Origin: Yersinia massiliensis CCUG 53443
GTDB taxonomy: Bacteria; Pseudomonadota; Gammaproteobacteria; Enterobacterales; Enterobacteriaceae
Reading direction: 5' to 3'
Length of the DNA stretch: 64,000 nucleotides
Assembly (NCBI RefSeq): GCF_000312485.1
Contig: NZ_HE997644.1
Coordinates: 480,492 to 544,491 of the forward strand
In this document: positions 1 through 8,672 of the stretch, in pieces
Numbering within the stretch: position 1 is the stretch's first letter
Layout: each line of letters starts with the position of its first letter
The notes under the pieces: generated by a model
What the model saw: only the letters and a program-made list of their open reading frames with translations
Told to the model about the DNA's origin: nothing
Database searches by the model: none
Position numbers and translations under genes: made by a program

Positions 1-8
1 CCTCCAAA

Positions 9-265
9 GATTCCCCTAAGTCATTGCCGTTGCAGGTAGGCAGCAAACGAACGAGTCCCGATGAGCTGACTCAAGTCACGTGATTCGGGCGAGTAAGTCG
101 CCGACTAACCAACCTGCAACGCCAAACCCACCAAGAATTCCCCTAAGTCATTGCCGTTGCAGGTAGGCAGCAAACGAACGAGTCCCGATGAGCTGACTCA
201 AGTCAGTGATTCGGGCGAGTAAGTGCCGCTAACAACCCTGCAACGCCAAGGACAACGGGGAATCG
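9..265. repeat. Tandem pair of ERIC-like repeats (compound element)
   Basis: Two copies (about 9-125 and 135-264) of a roughly 120-bp element. Each has an outer arm TTGCAGGTAGGCAGC, a central ERIC-type palindrome (CCCGATGAGCTGACTCAAGT followed by CAGTGATTCGGG) and a closing arm CCTGCAACGCC. The pair begins GATTCCCCTAAG and ends GGGGAATC, which are inverted. The central palindrome matches the ERIC consensus layout by eye. Copy 1 carries several single-base insertions relative to copy 2. It lies 5 bp beyond the rraB stop codon and could form the 3' end of that mRNA. Confidence 0.85.
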
Positions 266-268
266 GGT

Positions 269-700
269 TTAGTGACGCTTCCCGTCATCATCCTCATCAA
301 CCAACTCTTCATCGTCAAACTCGCCGTCTTCACCCTCTTCGCCGTTAGGGTCTTCGTAGTATGTCCCCCAACCGTCGTAATTTACGCCGCATTTCTCGGC
401 CAGTGCGATGAGCTGCTCAACTTGTGTATCGATAATTTCTGCATTCAGCGCGACTTCGCTAATCACATCACAGCACATCACCACTGAACCATCTTCCACT
501 TCCAGTTCTTCGGCATCTGTCACTTCATAACCCAGCTTAAAGGCTTCAACGGCGGCCTTTTCCAGCACTTCGAATTTTTCAGCAGAAAGATGGTGCTCAA
601 TCGTGTACAGCGCATCAGGATCGCTGCCATCGTCTAGCAGTTCTTCGATGATCAGGCGAGTCTCATCACGTTGTTCGTCCAGCATTTCGCGGTTTGCCAT
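269..700 (-). CDS. rraB: Ribonuclease E inhibitor RraB
   Basis: A 143-residue cytoplasmic acidic protein that in E. coli binds RNase E and modulates mRNA decay. The start at 700 ([16 protein letters not shown]) is chosen because GGATAAAGGC precedes it and because the family begins there; an upstream in-frame ATG at 838 would run through the argI promoter. The Asp/Glu-rich C-terminal tail (about the last 25 residues, ending DDDGKRH) is typical. It is divergent from argI, as in E. coli, where it was called yjgD. Its stop lies 5 bp from the repeat block at 9-265. Identity is confident from sequence and synteny. Confidence 0.93.
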   Translation of the reverse strand: MANREMLDEQRDETRLIIEELLDDGSDPDALYTIEHHLSAEKFEVLEKAAVEAFKLGYEVTDAEELEVEDGSVVMCCDVISEVALNAEIIDTQVEQLIALAEKCGVNYDGWGTYYEDPNGEEGEDGEFDDEELVDEDDDGKRH

Positions 701-800
701 GCCTTTATCCTCAGTCAATGGGCTTAGTATTGCGCTATTTTCCCACACCCACGCAGTTGCCTCCACTATAAACGATAAAGATTTATTCATTGGGGTTGTA

Positions 801-839
801 ATTGAATATTTATACGTATAAATTGAATTTAAATTCAAC
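801..839 (+). promoter_or_regulatory. Tandem ARG boxes (ArgR operator) of argI
   Basis: The box at 822-839 (ATTGAATTTAAATTCAAC) is a near-perfect fit to the 18-bp ArgR consensus (TGAAT, four A/T, ATTCA). A weaker box at 801-818 (ATTGAATATTTATACGTA) lies 3 bp before it, the usual spacing for a hexameric ArgR operator. The pair sits just upstream of the argI start, so arginine repression of argI is expected. Effects on divergent rraB are unknown. Confidence 0.88.
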
Positions 840-861
840 TAGACTATTCAGGATGCAAACC

Positions 862-1878
862 ATGAGCACTATGAGTCAGTTCTACAAACGTCACTTTTTA
901 AGGTTACTGGATTTTACCCCCACCGAAATTACCGCGCTGTTAGATTTGGCCGCTGAGCTAAAGCAAGCCAAGAAATCCGGCAATGAACAGCAAAAACTGG
1001 TGGGTAAGAATATCGCGCTCATCTTCGAAAAAGACTCGACCCGTACTCGATGCTCTTTCGAAGTTGCCGCATATGATCAAGGTGCGCGTGTGACTTACCT
1101 CGGCCCAGGCGGGAGTCAGATTGGGCATAAAGAATCAATTAAGGATACCGCCCGTGTGTTAGGCCGTATGTATGACGGTATTCAGTATCGTGGTCATGGC
1201 CAACAAGTGGTTGAAACATTGGCCGAATATGCGGGTGTCCCGGTGTGGAATGGCCTGACGAATGAATTCCACCCGACACAGCTTCTGGCTGATTTATTGA
1301 CCATGCAAGAGCATCTGCCAGGTAAGCCGTTGAGTGAGATGAAATTTGCCTATCTTGGCGATGCCCGTAACAACATGGGGAACACCATGCTGGAAGCTGC
1401 TGCACTGGTCGGGATGGATTTACGTCTGGTCGCGCCAAAAGCATGCTGGCCGGAGGCACAACTGGTGGCGGCATGTCAGGCACAGGCGCAAAAAACCGGC
1501 GGAAAAATCACGCTGACAGAAGATATTGCCGAAGGTGTGAAAGGCGCTGACTTCTTATATACCGATGTGTGGGTTTCGATGGGTGAACCAAAAGAAGTGT
1601 GGCATGAACGGGTTGCACTACTGAAACCCTATCAGATCAATATGAACGTGGTGAAACTCACCGGTAACCCGCAGGTTAAGTTCCTGCACTGCCTGCCCGC
1701 TTTCCATGACGATCAAACAACGGTTGGCAAGCAAATGGCTGAGCTTTATGACTTACCGGAAGGGATGGAAGTGACCGATGAAGTCTTTGAATCCACGCAC
1801 AGCATCGTGTTTGATCAGGCCGAAAACCGCCTACACACCATTAAAGCCGTGATGGTTGCCACCCTCAGCCAAGCATAA
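862..1878 (+). CDS. argI: Ornithine carbamoyltransferase
   Basis: Catalyses carbamoyl phosphate plus ornithine to citrulline in arginine biosynthesis; cytoplasmic trimer. Visible motifs: the carbamoyl-phosphate loop [12 protein letters not shown] (about residues 54-65), HPTQ in the middle and the ornithine/catalytic motif [11 protein letters not shown] near residue 275. Length 338 aa from 862 ([10 protein letters not shown]) or 335 aa from 871 (MSQFYKR). The 862 ATG has AGGA eight bases upstream and is preferred; 871 aligns better with the E. coli start. Controlled by ARG boxes at 801-839 and ended by a hairpin at 1899-1938. Could equally be named argF; the rraB/tabA neighbours favour argI. 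Confidence 0.96.
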   Translation: MSTMSQFYKRHFLRLLDFTPTEITALLDLAAELKQAKKSGNEQQKLVGKNIALIFEKDSTRTRCSFEVAAYDQGARVTYLGPGGSQIGHKESIKDTARVLGRMYDGIQYRGHGQQVVETLAEYAGVPVWNGLTNEFHPTQLLADLLTMQEHLPGKPLSEMKFAYLGDARNNMGNTMLEAAALVGMDLRLVAPKACWPEAQLVAACQAQAQKTGGKITLTEDIAEGVKGADFLYTDVWVSMGEPKEVWHERVALLKPYQINMNVVKLTGNPQVKFLHCLPAFHDDQTTVGKQMAELYDLPEGMEVTDEVFESTHSIVFDQAENRLHTIKAVMVATLSQA

Positions 1879-1898
1879 AGATATTCAACTGCTTACAT

Positions 1899-1938
1899 AA
1901 AAAGGGCCGATTCAGTTAACTGAGCGGCCCTTTTTTAT
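1899..1938 (+). terminator. Rho-independent terminator of argI
   Basis: AAAGGGCCG and CGGCCCTTTTTT enclose a short loop; a GC-rich stem followed by T6, 20 bases after the argI stop. Confidence 0.85.
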
Positions 1939-1992
1939 AAACCCATGACTAATTTTATAAACCCATCACCCATTTTATAAACTCATTGATCA
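1933..1992. repeat. Three 20-bp tandem repeats after argI
   Basis: The unit TTTTATAAACCCAT recurs at 1933, 1953 and 1973 with an exact 20-bp period; the third copy reads TTTTATAAACTCAT. The block starts inside the T-run of the argI terminator. No gene is visible between argI and tabA. Confidence 0.8.
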
Positions 1993-2057
1993 CTTTTAGG
2001 CTGAGTCATCGGCGGTGGCAAGCGCTGCCCGAAACGCAGGCAGTTAAGCAAGAAAGT

Positions 2058-2854
<797 letters not shown>

Positions 2855-4423
2855 ATGAAAACTAAAATTCTGTCATTATTGATTTTGACAGCACTATCAA
2901 GCAGTGTATTGGCTGCAACACCACCAGATACATTGGTGGTCGTACAATCCCTGGATGATATCGTCAGCCTGGATCCGGCAGAAAGTAATGAACTGTCGAG
3001 TATTCAGACCGTACCTAGCCTCTATCAGCGTTTGATCCAAGCCGATCGTGATAATCCGGCAGAAATTAAGCCCGTACTGGCTGAAAGCTGGGAAGGTGAC
3101 GCCGCAGCCAAAACCCTGACCGTCAAATTGCGCCCAGATGCGGTATTTGCATCAGGCAATCCGGTGCAAGCCGATGATGTGATTTACTCCTTCACTCGCG
3201 CAATCAAGATGAACCGCTCTCCCGCTTTTATTCTTAACGTGCTGGGTTGGGATGCGACCAACATCGAACAACACCTGAAAAAGATCGATAACAACACCGT
3301 GCGACTGAGTTGGAGTGCAGATGTCAGCCCAGCGGTTGCCTTGAATATTTTATCAACGCCGATCGCCTCAATTGTTGATAAAAAAGCTGTCACTGCCAAT
3401 GTGAAAGATAATGACTACGGCAATGCTTGGTTAAAAATGCATTCAGCCGGCAGTGGCCCGTTCAAAATGCGTGTTTATCAACCGCATCAAGCCATTGTAT
3501 TAGATGCCAACGCGACATCGCCGGGTGATAAGCCACTGATTAAAAATATTATTATTAAAAACGTGCCCGACCCAAGTGCTCGTCGCTTACTGATTCAGCA
3601 AGGGGATGCCGATATCGCCCGCGAATTAGGGCCAGACCAGACTGCCGCCTTGAAAACAGAAGCAGGCGTCAAAGTGGTCGAGATCCCATCAGCGGAACAA
3701 AACTATTTGGTCTTTAACACGGCCAACCCAGCCAACCCGCTGTTGAGTAAACCTGAGTTGTGGCAGGCTGCACGTTATCTGGTTGATTATCAGGGCATTA
3801 CCAAAGACTTACTGAAAGACCAATATTTCGTGCACCAAAGCTTCCTGCCGGTTGGTTTACCGGGCGCGCTGGAAAGCAATCCGTTCACCTTTGATCCGGC
3901 TAAAGCCAAAGAAATACTGGCAAAAGCGGGCATTAAAGACCCAACGTTGACGCTGGATGTTGAGAACAAACCACCGTTTATCACCATCGCCCAATCGTTA
4001 CAGGCCAGCTTTGCCCAAGGTGGCGTGAAATTGGTGTTACTGCCAGCAGCAGGCAGCCAAGTCTATGGTCGAGTTCGGGCGAAGCAACATCAGTCTGCGA
4101 TTCGTTTGTGGATACCGGATTACTTCGATGCTCACTCCAACGCTAGCGCCTTCGCCTATAACGACGGTAAAAGTAGCACTGTTGCCGGTTTAAACGGTTG
4201 GGTGATCCCTGAGCTGAATAAGCAAACACTGGCCGCCGTGGCAGAAGCTGATCCGGCTAAGCGCACCGCGCTGTATACCCAGTTGCAACAAGAGTTGCAG
4301 CAGAACTCGCCTTACATCTTTATCGACCAAGCCAAAGCGCAAGTTGTGCTGCGAGATAATGTGAAGGGCTACCAACAGGGCCTGAATGCCGATATGGTCT
4401 ATTATGACCGTGTCAGCAAGTAA
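2855..4423 (+). CDS. ABC importer periplasmic binding protein, peptide/nickel family (SBP family 5)
   Basis: 522-residue exported protein. The start at 2855 follows CAGGGAGTCGCA. The signal peptide is MKTKILSLLILTALSSSVLA, cleaved before ATPPDTL. The mature chain has the family-5 pattern: SLDPAESNEL near the N-terminus, LAESWEG, VKLRPDAVFASGNPVQADDV, SFTRA, and GSGPFKM mid-chain. Family members bind oligopeptides, nickel complexes, glutathione or opines; the sequence alone does not say which. First gene of a five-gene operon (binding protein, two permeases, two ATPases). It is separated from the permease by a hairpin at 4440-4479, which may let it be made in excess. Confidence 0.85.
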   Translation: MKTKILSLLILTALSSSVLAATPPDTLVVVQSLDDIVSLDPAESNELSSIQTVPSLYQRLIQADRDNPAEIKPVLAESWEGDAAAKTLTVKLRPDAVFASGNPVQADDVIYSFTRAIKMNRSPAFILNVLGWDATNIEQHLKKIDNNTVRLSWSADVSPAVALNILSTPIASIVDKKAVTANVKDNDYGNAWLKMHSAGSGPFKMRVYQPHQAIVLDANATSPGDKPLIKNIIIKNVPDPSARRLLIQQGDADIARELGPDQTAALKTEAGVKVVEIPSAEQNYLVFNTANPANPLLSKPELWQAARYLVDYQGITKDLLKDQYFVHQSFLPVGLPGALESNPFTFDPAKAKEILAKAGIKDPTLTLDVENKPPFITIAQSLQASFAQGGVKLVLLPAAGSQVYGRVRAKQHQSAIRLWIPDYFDAHSNASAFAYNDGKSSTVAGLNGWVIPELNKQTLAAVAEADPAKRTALYTQLQQELQQNSPYIFIDQAKAQVVLRDNVKGYQQGLNADMVYYDRVSK

Positions 4424-4438
4424 CTTATTTTTGTCTAA

Positions 4439-4482
4439 TTTGGTATTGCAGGGGGCTTCCTGCCTACCTGCAATACCAATGA
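4439..4482 (-). repeat. Core-deleted ERIC-like repeat forming an intercistronic hairpin
   Basis: Perfect inverted arms TTGGTATTGCAGG (4440-4452) and CCTGCAATACCAA (4467-4479). On the minus strand it reads GTCATTGGTATTGCAGGTAG then GCAG, matching the outer arm of the repeats at 1-265 (GTCATTGCCGTTGCAGGTAG). The central ERIC palindrome is absent, so this looks like an internal-deletion derivative. It lies between binding-protein and permease genes. Confidence 0.7.
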
Positions 4483-4542
4483 CGCCAGAAATAGCCCTGC
4501 TGATTGACCCCGTTTTATGAAATATAAGTAGGTTAATAGCCG

Positions 4543-5592
4543 ATGTCTGTGGCACTAAATCAAACGCCGGGAACCTTATCCCGGCGTCGTCTTTGGGGGT
4601 TTTTACAGGGATTACTCACCCTGGCCCTGACGTTATTCGGTCTACTGGTGATCACTTTTTTCCTCTCGGCAATGTCGCCAGTAGATCGGGTGTTACAAAT
4701 TGTGGGCGACCACGCCAGTGAGGCGACTTACCAGCAGGTTAAGCACCAACTCGGGCTGGATCAGCCATTAGCCGTACAGTTCTGGCACTATTTGGTGCGC
4801 TTGGCCCACGGTGATTTGGGTCTTGCCAGCGCCAGTGGTCAGCCGGTATTACAAGATTTGCTCACCGTTTTCCCTGCCACATTAGAACTGGCTACCTTGT
4901 CACTGATCATTGGTGCCACGCTCGGGGTTATCCTCGGTTTACTCTGCGCCCGTTGGGCCGGTAGTAAGCTGGATGCGACAATTCGCTTTATCACTTTGCT
5001 CGGTAACTCAGTGCCCATCTTCTGGTTGGGTTTGCTGATGCTATTGCTGTTTTATGCACGCCTGCAATGGAGCCCCGGTCCCGGCCGTCTCGATGATATT
5101 TATCAATATACCGTGGAAGCAAAAACCGGTTTTGCCCTGATTGATACTTGGCGCTCTGGTGATGCTGGTGCCTTTGGCAATGCCATCGCCCACTTAATCT
5201 TGCCTGTCGCCCTGCTCTCTTATTACGCACTGGCCAGTATCACCCGCCTGACTCGCTCAGCTTGCCTGAGTGAATTGAATAAAGAGTACATCACGCTAGC
5301 CAGAGCCAAAGGGGCCGGTGAAATGCGTATCCTGCTGATGCATGTGTTGCCAAATATTCGTGGCACATTGCTCACCGTGATCGCACTGGCCTATACCAGC
5401 ATGTTGGAAGGCGCGGTGTTAACCGAAACCGTTTTTGCCTGGCCGGGGATTGGCCGCTATCTGACCAGTGCCCTGTTTGCGGGGGATACCACCGCCATTA
5501 TGGGGGGAACGCTGCTACTCGGTATGTGCTTTATTTTGATTAATAACGTGACGGATCTGCTGGTCCGGTTGCTGGATCCGAGAACGCGCTGA
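4543..5592 (+). CDS. ABC importer permease, DppB/OppB type
   Basis: 349-residue inner-membrane protein. One N-terminal membrane segment follows the RRR cluster (about residues 20-45), then a periplasmic stretch with the DppB-type hallmark LGLDQPLAVQFWHYL, then about five more segments. The coupling motif EYITLARAKGAGEMRILLMHVLPN lies near residues 247-270. The C-terminus NNVTDLLVRLLDPRTR is typical of the family. The 120-bp gap from the binding-protein gene contains the hairpin at 4440-4479. The start at 4543 has no strong SD (TTAATAGCCG), so it could be weakly translated. Partner of the permease at 5611. Confidence 0.86.
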   Translation: MSVALNQTPGTLSRRRLWGFLQGLLTLALTLFGLLVITFFLSAMSPVDRVLQIVGDHASEATYQQVKHQLGLDQPLAVQFWHYLVRLAHGDLGLASASGQPVLQDLLTVFPATLELATLSLIIGATLGVILGLLCARWAGSKLDATIRFITLLGNSVPIFWLGLLMLLLFYARLQWSPGPGRLDDIYQYTVEAKTGFALIDTWRSGDAGAFGNAIAHLILPVALLSYYALASITRLTRSACLSELNKEYITLARAKGAGEMRILLMHVLPNIRGTLLTVIALAYTSMLEGAVLTETVFAWPGIGRYLTSALFAGDTTAIMGGTLLLGMCFILINNVTDLLVRLLDPRTR

Positions 5593-5610
5593 TATGTTGA
5601 TGATACTGAA

Positions 5611-6447
5611 ATGCAAATAGCAAAAGTCTGCCACACGCTAAAGCGTTCCCCTGCCACCAGCATTGGGCTATTGATTATCTCCTTGCTGGTTTTCATTGCG
5701 ATTTTCGCGCCGTGGATCGCACCGCAAGATCCTAACTGGCAAAACGCCGCGGATCGGCTGCTACCACCGGGCTCTGCTGGGCATTGGCTGGGCACTGATA
5801 GCTATGGCCGCGATATGCTGTCGCGCTTAATTTATGGCACTCGCCCAACATTGGGTTTGGTGCTTTTAGTCACTGTGATCACTCTGCCACTGGGGCTATT
5901 GGTCGGCGTGCTGTCCGGTTATTACGGCGGCTGGCTTGAACGTGTGCTGATGCGCGTGACGGATGTGGTGATGTCGATGCCACGGTTGATATTGGCTTTT
6001 GCCTTTGTGGCAATGCTCGGTCCCGGTTTGATTAATGGCGCATTGGCGTTAGCACTGACCACATGGCCCGCTTATGCCCGTCAGGCACGCGCCGAAATTC
6101 AATTATTACGTAAGAGCGACTATCTGGCAGCAGCCGAAATGATGGGCATCAAAGGATTACGCCTGCTGTGGGGCCATATTTTACCGATGTGTCTCCCCTC
6201 GGCGGTGGTGCGTTTAGCGCTGGATCTGGCGGGTATCATCCTAGCGGCAGCGGGGTTAGGTTTCCTCGGATTAGGCGCACGTCCCCCGATGTCCGAATGG
6301 GGTTCTATGGTCGCGGATGGTATGCAGGTTATTTTCGACCAATGGTGGATCGCCGCCATCCCGGGCTGCGCGATTTTGCTCAGCAGCATGGCATTTAATC
6401 TGTTAGGCGATGGCCTGCGCGATATTTTGGACCCTCACCATGACTGA
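5611..6447 (+). CDS. ABC importer permease, DppC/OppC type
   Basis: 278-residue inner-membrane permease. It has the DppC-type N-terminal domain (segment near residues 18-37, then FAPWIAPQDPNWQN and HWLGTDSYGRDMLSRLIYG), followed by five membrane segments and the EAA-type loop DYLAAAEMMGIKGLRLLWGH near residues 170-189. The C-terminus LLGDGLRDILDPHHD is canonical. Starts 18 bases after the previous stop with a weak SD and overlaps the next gene by 8 bases. Forms the membrane channel with the 4543 gene product. Confidence 0.87.
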   Translation: MQIAKVCHTLKRSPATSIGLLIISLLVFIAIFAPWIAPQDPNWQNAADRLLPPGSAGHWLGTDSYGRDMLSRLIYGTRPTLGLVLLVTVITLPLGLLVGVLSGYYGGWLERVLMRVTDVVMSMPRLILAFAFVAMLGPGLINGALALALTTWPAYARQARAEIQLLRKSDYLAAAEMMGIKGLRLLWGHILPMCLPSAVVRLALDLAGIILAAAGLGFLGLGARPPMSEWGSMVADGMQVIFDQWWIAAIPGCAILLSSMAFNLLGDGLRDILDPHHD

Positions 6448-7318
6448 TAAAATTTTCGCTGTAGAGAATCTGTGTGTCGATTTTCAGCAACAACGGGTGG
6501 TCGATAATATTTCGTTCCACCTCGGCCAAGAACGCGTCGCTTTGGTGGGTGAATCAGGTTCTGGCAAATCGATTACAGCCAGAGCGTTGATGGGGTTAGT
6601 CCGCTCGCCGGGCAAAGTCAGTGCCAAAAAACTGAGTTATTACGCCGATAATCCCCATCAGCAGGGGGAACCCGCCCTTGCTATCGAACATGATTTGACG
6701 GCGCTCAAACCCAAGCAATGGGGTGCGCTGCGCGGTAAAGAAATAGCCATGGTGCTGCAAGACCCTCGCTATGCATTGAATCCAGTGCGAACCGTAGGGA
6801 AACAAATTGAAGAGTCTTTGCTGTTGCACAATGCGCTTTCCCGTGCTGACACACATGAGCGAGTCTTAAATGCATTGGCTTCGGTGGGATTAAATGAGAG
6901 TGCTTACCACCAATATCCCGGCCAGTTGTCGGGTGGGATGGGGCAACGAGCGATGTTAGCCATCGCATTAGTCAATAACCCGCGCGTCTTAATTGCTGAT
7001 GAACCTACCTCAGCTTTAGATGCCAAATTACGTAATCAAATCCTTGAGTTGATCGTCGAACAAACCGAGCAGCGCAAGATGAGTTTACTGCTGATTAGCC
7101 ATGATCTGCCATTAGTGTCGGAGCATTGCCACCGCGTATTGGTGATGTATCAAGGCAAATTGGTGGATCAAGGGCTGGCCGCTGAATTGCCGCACTCAAC
7201 CCATCCTTATACCCATACCTTGTGGGCTTGCCGCCCCAATGCCACCACTTACGGCACTGACTTACCGGTATTGGATCGCAGCGTAGATTTTTCTGGAGGT
7301 ACCCGTGGCACTGATTGA
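6440..7318 (+). CDS. ABC importer ATPase, DppD/OppD type
   Basis: 292-residue ATPase. Starts MTDKIFAVENL at 6440, overlapping the permease by 8 bases, which suggests translational coupling. Walker A GESGSGKS (about residues 38-45), Q-loop VLQDPRYALNP, signature LSGGMGQRAMLA, Walker B VLIADEPTSALD and the H-loop in SHDLPLV. The C-terminal extension HPYTHTLWACRP is the short peptide-importer tail; family members often carry an iron-sulfur Cys cluster there, and only one Cys is visible here. Works with the shorter ATPase at 7305. Confidence 0.87.
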   Translation: MTDKIFAVENLCVDFQQQRVVDNISFHLGQERVALVGESGSGKSITARALMGLVRSPGKVSAKKLSYYADNPHQQGEPALAIEHDLTALKPKQWGALRGKEIAMVLQDPRYALNPVRTVGKQIEESLLLHNALSRADTHERVLNALASVGLNESAYHQYPGQLSGGMGQRAMLAIALVNNPRVLIADEPTSALDAKLRNQILELIVEQTEQRKMSLLLISHDLPLVSEHCHRVLVMYQGKLVDQGLAAELPHSTHPYTHTLWACRPNATTYGTDLPVLDRSVDFSGGTRGTD

Positions 7319-8021
7319 AGTCAATAATCTGCGGGTCAGTTTCGCCCTGAAGAATCAAGTCAAAACGGCGGTTGAGTCGGTCAGCTTTGCAGTTGAAGAA
7401 GGCGAAACGTTCAGCCTGATCGGCGCATCCGGCTGTGGTAAATCCACCGTATTACGGACACTGGCTGGTTTGCAGCGGGAGTGGCAAGGTGAAATTAGCT
7501 TGCTGGGCAAGCCGTTGCAAGCAGGGCAACGTTTCACCGGTCAACTGCGCAAAGATGTGCAGATGGTGTTTCAAGACCCCTATGCCTCGTTACATCCACA
7601 GCATAATATTCAGCGCACACTGGGTGAGCCGTTAAAGATTCACGGTGAGCGCAATATCCAGCAGCGAATTGATCAGGCTCTCGCGCAAGTGGGTCTCCCT
7701 GCTTCTGCGGCGCAGCGCTATCCCCATCAATTCTCCGGTGGTCAACGTCAACGCATTGCCATCGCCCGCGCCTTACTTTTACGGCCCAAACTGCTGTTAC
7801 TCGATGAACCCACTTCGGCATTGGATATGTCTGTTCAGGCAGAGATCCTTAATTTGCTCAATCATTTAAAACGCGAACACGGCATGACCTATTTGCTGGT
7901 CAGCCATGACAGTGATGTTGTGGCCCATATGTCTGAACGCGCCGCAATGATGGAAAGTGGCAAGATAGTGAGGGAGTTTACACGGCAAGATTTGGAGCAA
8001 GCGGCACACTTTATGGGGTAA
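7305..8021 (+). CDS. ABC importer ATPase, DppF/OppF type
   Basis: 238-residue ATPase starting at GTG 7305 (MALIEVNNLRVSF) behind a strong GGAGG, overlapping the previous gene by 14 bases. Walker A GASGCGKST, Q-loop VFQDPYASLHP, signature FSGGQRQRIAIARALL, Walker B LLLLDEPTSALD, H-loop SHDSDVV. Shorter than OppF/DppF (about 330 aa) because it stops right after the ATPase core and lacks the usual oligopeptide C-terminal domain. Nickel-type and some other family-5 systems are similarly short. Last gene of the operon, followed by a hairpin at 8035-8058. Confidence 0.86.
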   Translation: MALIEVNNLRVSFALKNQVKTAVESVSFAVEEGETFSLIGASGCGKSTVLRTLAGLQREWQGEISLLGKPLQAGQRFTGQLRKDVQMVFQDPYASLHPQHNIQRTLGEPLKIHGERNIQQRIDQALAQVGLPASAAQRYPHQFSGGQRQRIAIARALLLRPKLLLLDEPTSALDMSVQAEILNLLNHLKREHGMTYLLVSHDSDVVAHMSERAAMMESGKIVREFTRQDLEQAAHFMG

Positions 8022-8034
8022 CCCATCTAAGCAG

Positions 8035-8058
8035 AAAGGACACTTAAAAGTGTCTTTT
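8035..8058 (+). terminator. Putative terminator of the ABC importer operon
   Basis: Inverted arms GACACTT and AAGTGTC around AA, preceded by AAAG and followed by TTTT, 14 bases after the last operon stop. The short stem makes it modest as a terminator; it could also be an operator for the AbiE pair. Confidence 0.55.
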
Positions 8059-8081
8059 CCGTTTAGATAAATGTGATACAT

Positions 8082-8121
8082 TAGATCATATCTACAGTAA
8101 AGACACAAAAAAGAGATCTTT
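8082..8121 (+). promoter_or_regulatory. Possible autoregulatory operator of the AbiE pair
   Basis: Two small inverted repeats lie just upstream of the antitoxin gene: TAGAT-CAT-ATCTA (8082-8094) and AAAGA-GA-TCTTT (8110-8121). AbiEi antitoxins are known to repress their own operon by binding inverted repeats, so these are candidates only. Confidence 0.3.
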
Positions 8122-8138
8122 CTGTTAAGGTGATTGTA

Positions 8139-8672
8139 ATGAATAAGCTAACCGCTATTACCAAGTTTGATGAATTTAGCCGCCATGGGCGCTACGTTTT
8201 CCATCTGCGCGATTTCGATAAAATCTTTCCTGATGAGTCACCTCGTGCAATGAAAGCTTCCCTCAAGCGTTTGGTTGAAAGTCATATCCTGACGCGTGCA
8301 GCACAGGGGGTTTACGTTTATGTGCGTGGAACGAAAGACAGCTACATACTTGAGCATATCGTTAAGACTATGCGCAGGGGAGAATATAGTTATGTCAGCC
8401 TCGAGTCGGCATTATCACAATATGGGGTGATATCGCAAATTCCAATCGACCGATTAACAGTCATGACCACAGGCCGCTCCGGGGAATATAAGACGCCGTG
8501 GGGAGTCATTGAACTGACGCACACTGAACGTTCCGTTAGCGATATTTTAGCGGGCACGATTGTGACAAAATCCCCCATTAGGTTCGCAAAAAAAGAGACA
8601 GCAGTAAGAGATTTGCGCCGAGTAGGGCGAAACACACACCTGATTGATAATACGGAGTTGGTGAATGCCTAA
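8139..8672 (+). CDS. AbiEi-type antitoxin / transcriptional regulator
   Basis: 177-residue protein starting MNKLTAITKF at 8139, chosen over an upstream GTG at 8130 because AAGGTG lies 7 bases before. Residues 1-70 look like a winged helix (RHGRYVFHLRDFDKIFP, then AMKASLKRLVESHILTRAAQ and a beta-hairpin GVYVYV). The rest has the AbiEi-like core SYVSLESALSQYGVISQ and TVMTTGRSGEYKTPWGVIEL. In AbiE systems this protein represses the operon and counteracts the nucleotidyltransferase without binding it (type IV). It overlaps the toxin gene by 8 bases. It could also be annotated as a DUF6088 protein. Confidence 0.78.
   Translation: MNKLTAITKFDEFSRHGRYVFHLRDFDKIFPDESPRAMKASLKRLVESHILTRAAQGVYVYVRGTKDSYILEHIVKTMRRGEYSYVSLESALSQYGVISQIPIDRLTVMTTGRSGEYKTPWGVIELTHTERSVSDILAGTIVTKSPIRFAKKETAVRDLRRVGRNTHLIDNTELVNA

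Noticed and set aside
9-265. Tandem similar units with palindromes, resembling a short CRISPR array
   Set aside because: Units are about 120 bp, similar throughout with no unique spacers, and match the ERIC-like family seen at other loci; no cas genes are present.
2855-8021. Identification of the importer as the Yersinia nickel system yntABCDE
   Set aside because: The family fits nickel or peptide transport, but there are no urease genes, no NikR-like site and no diagnostic residues, so no substrate or symbol is assigned.
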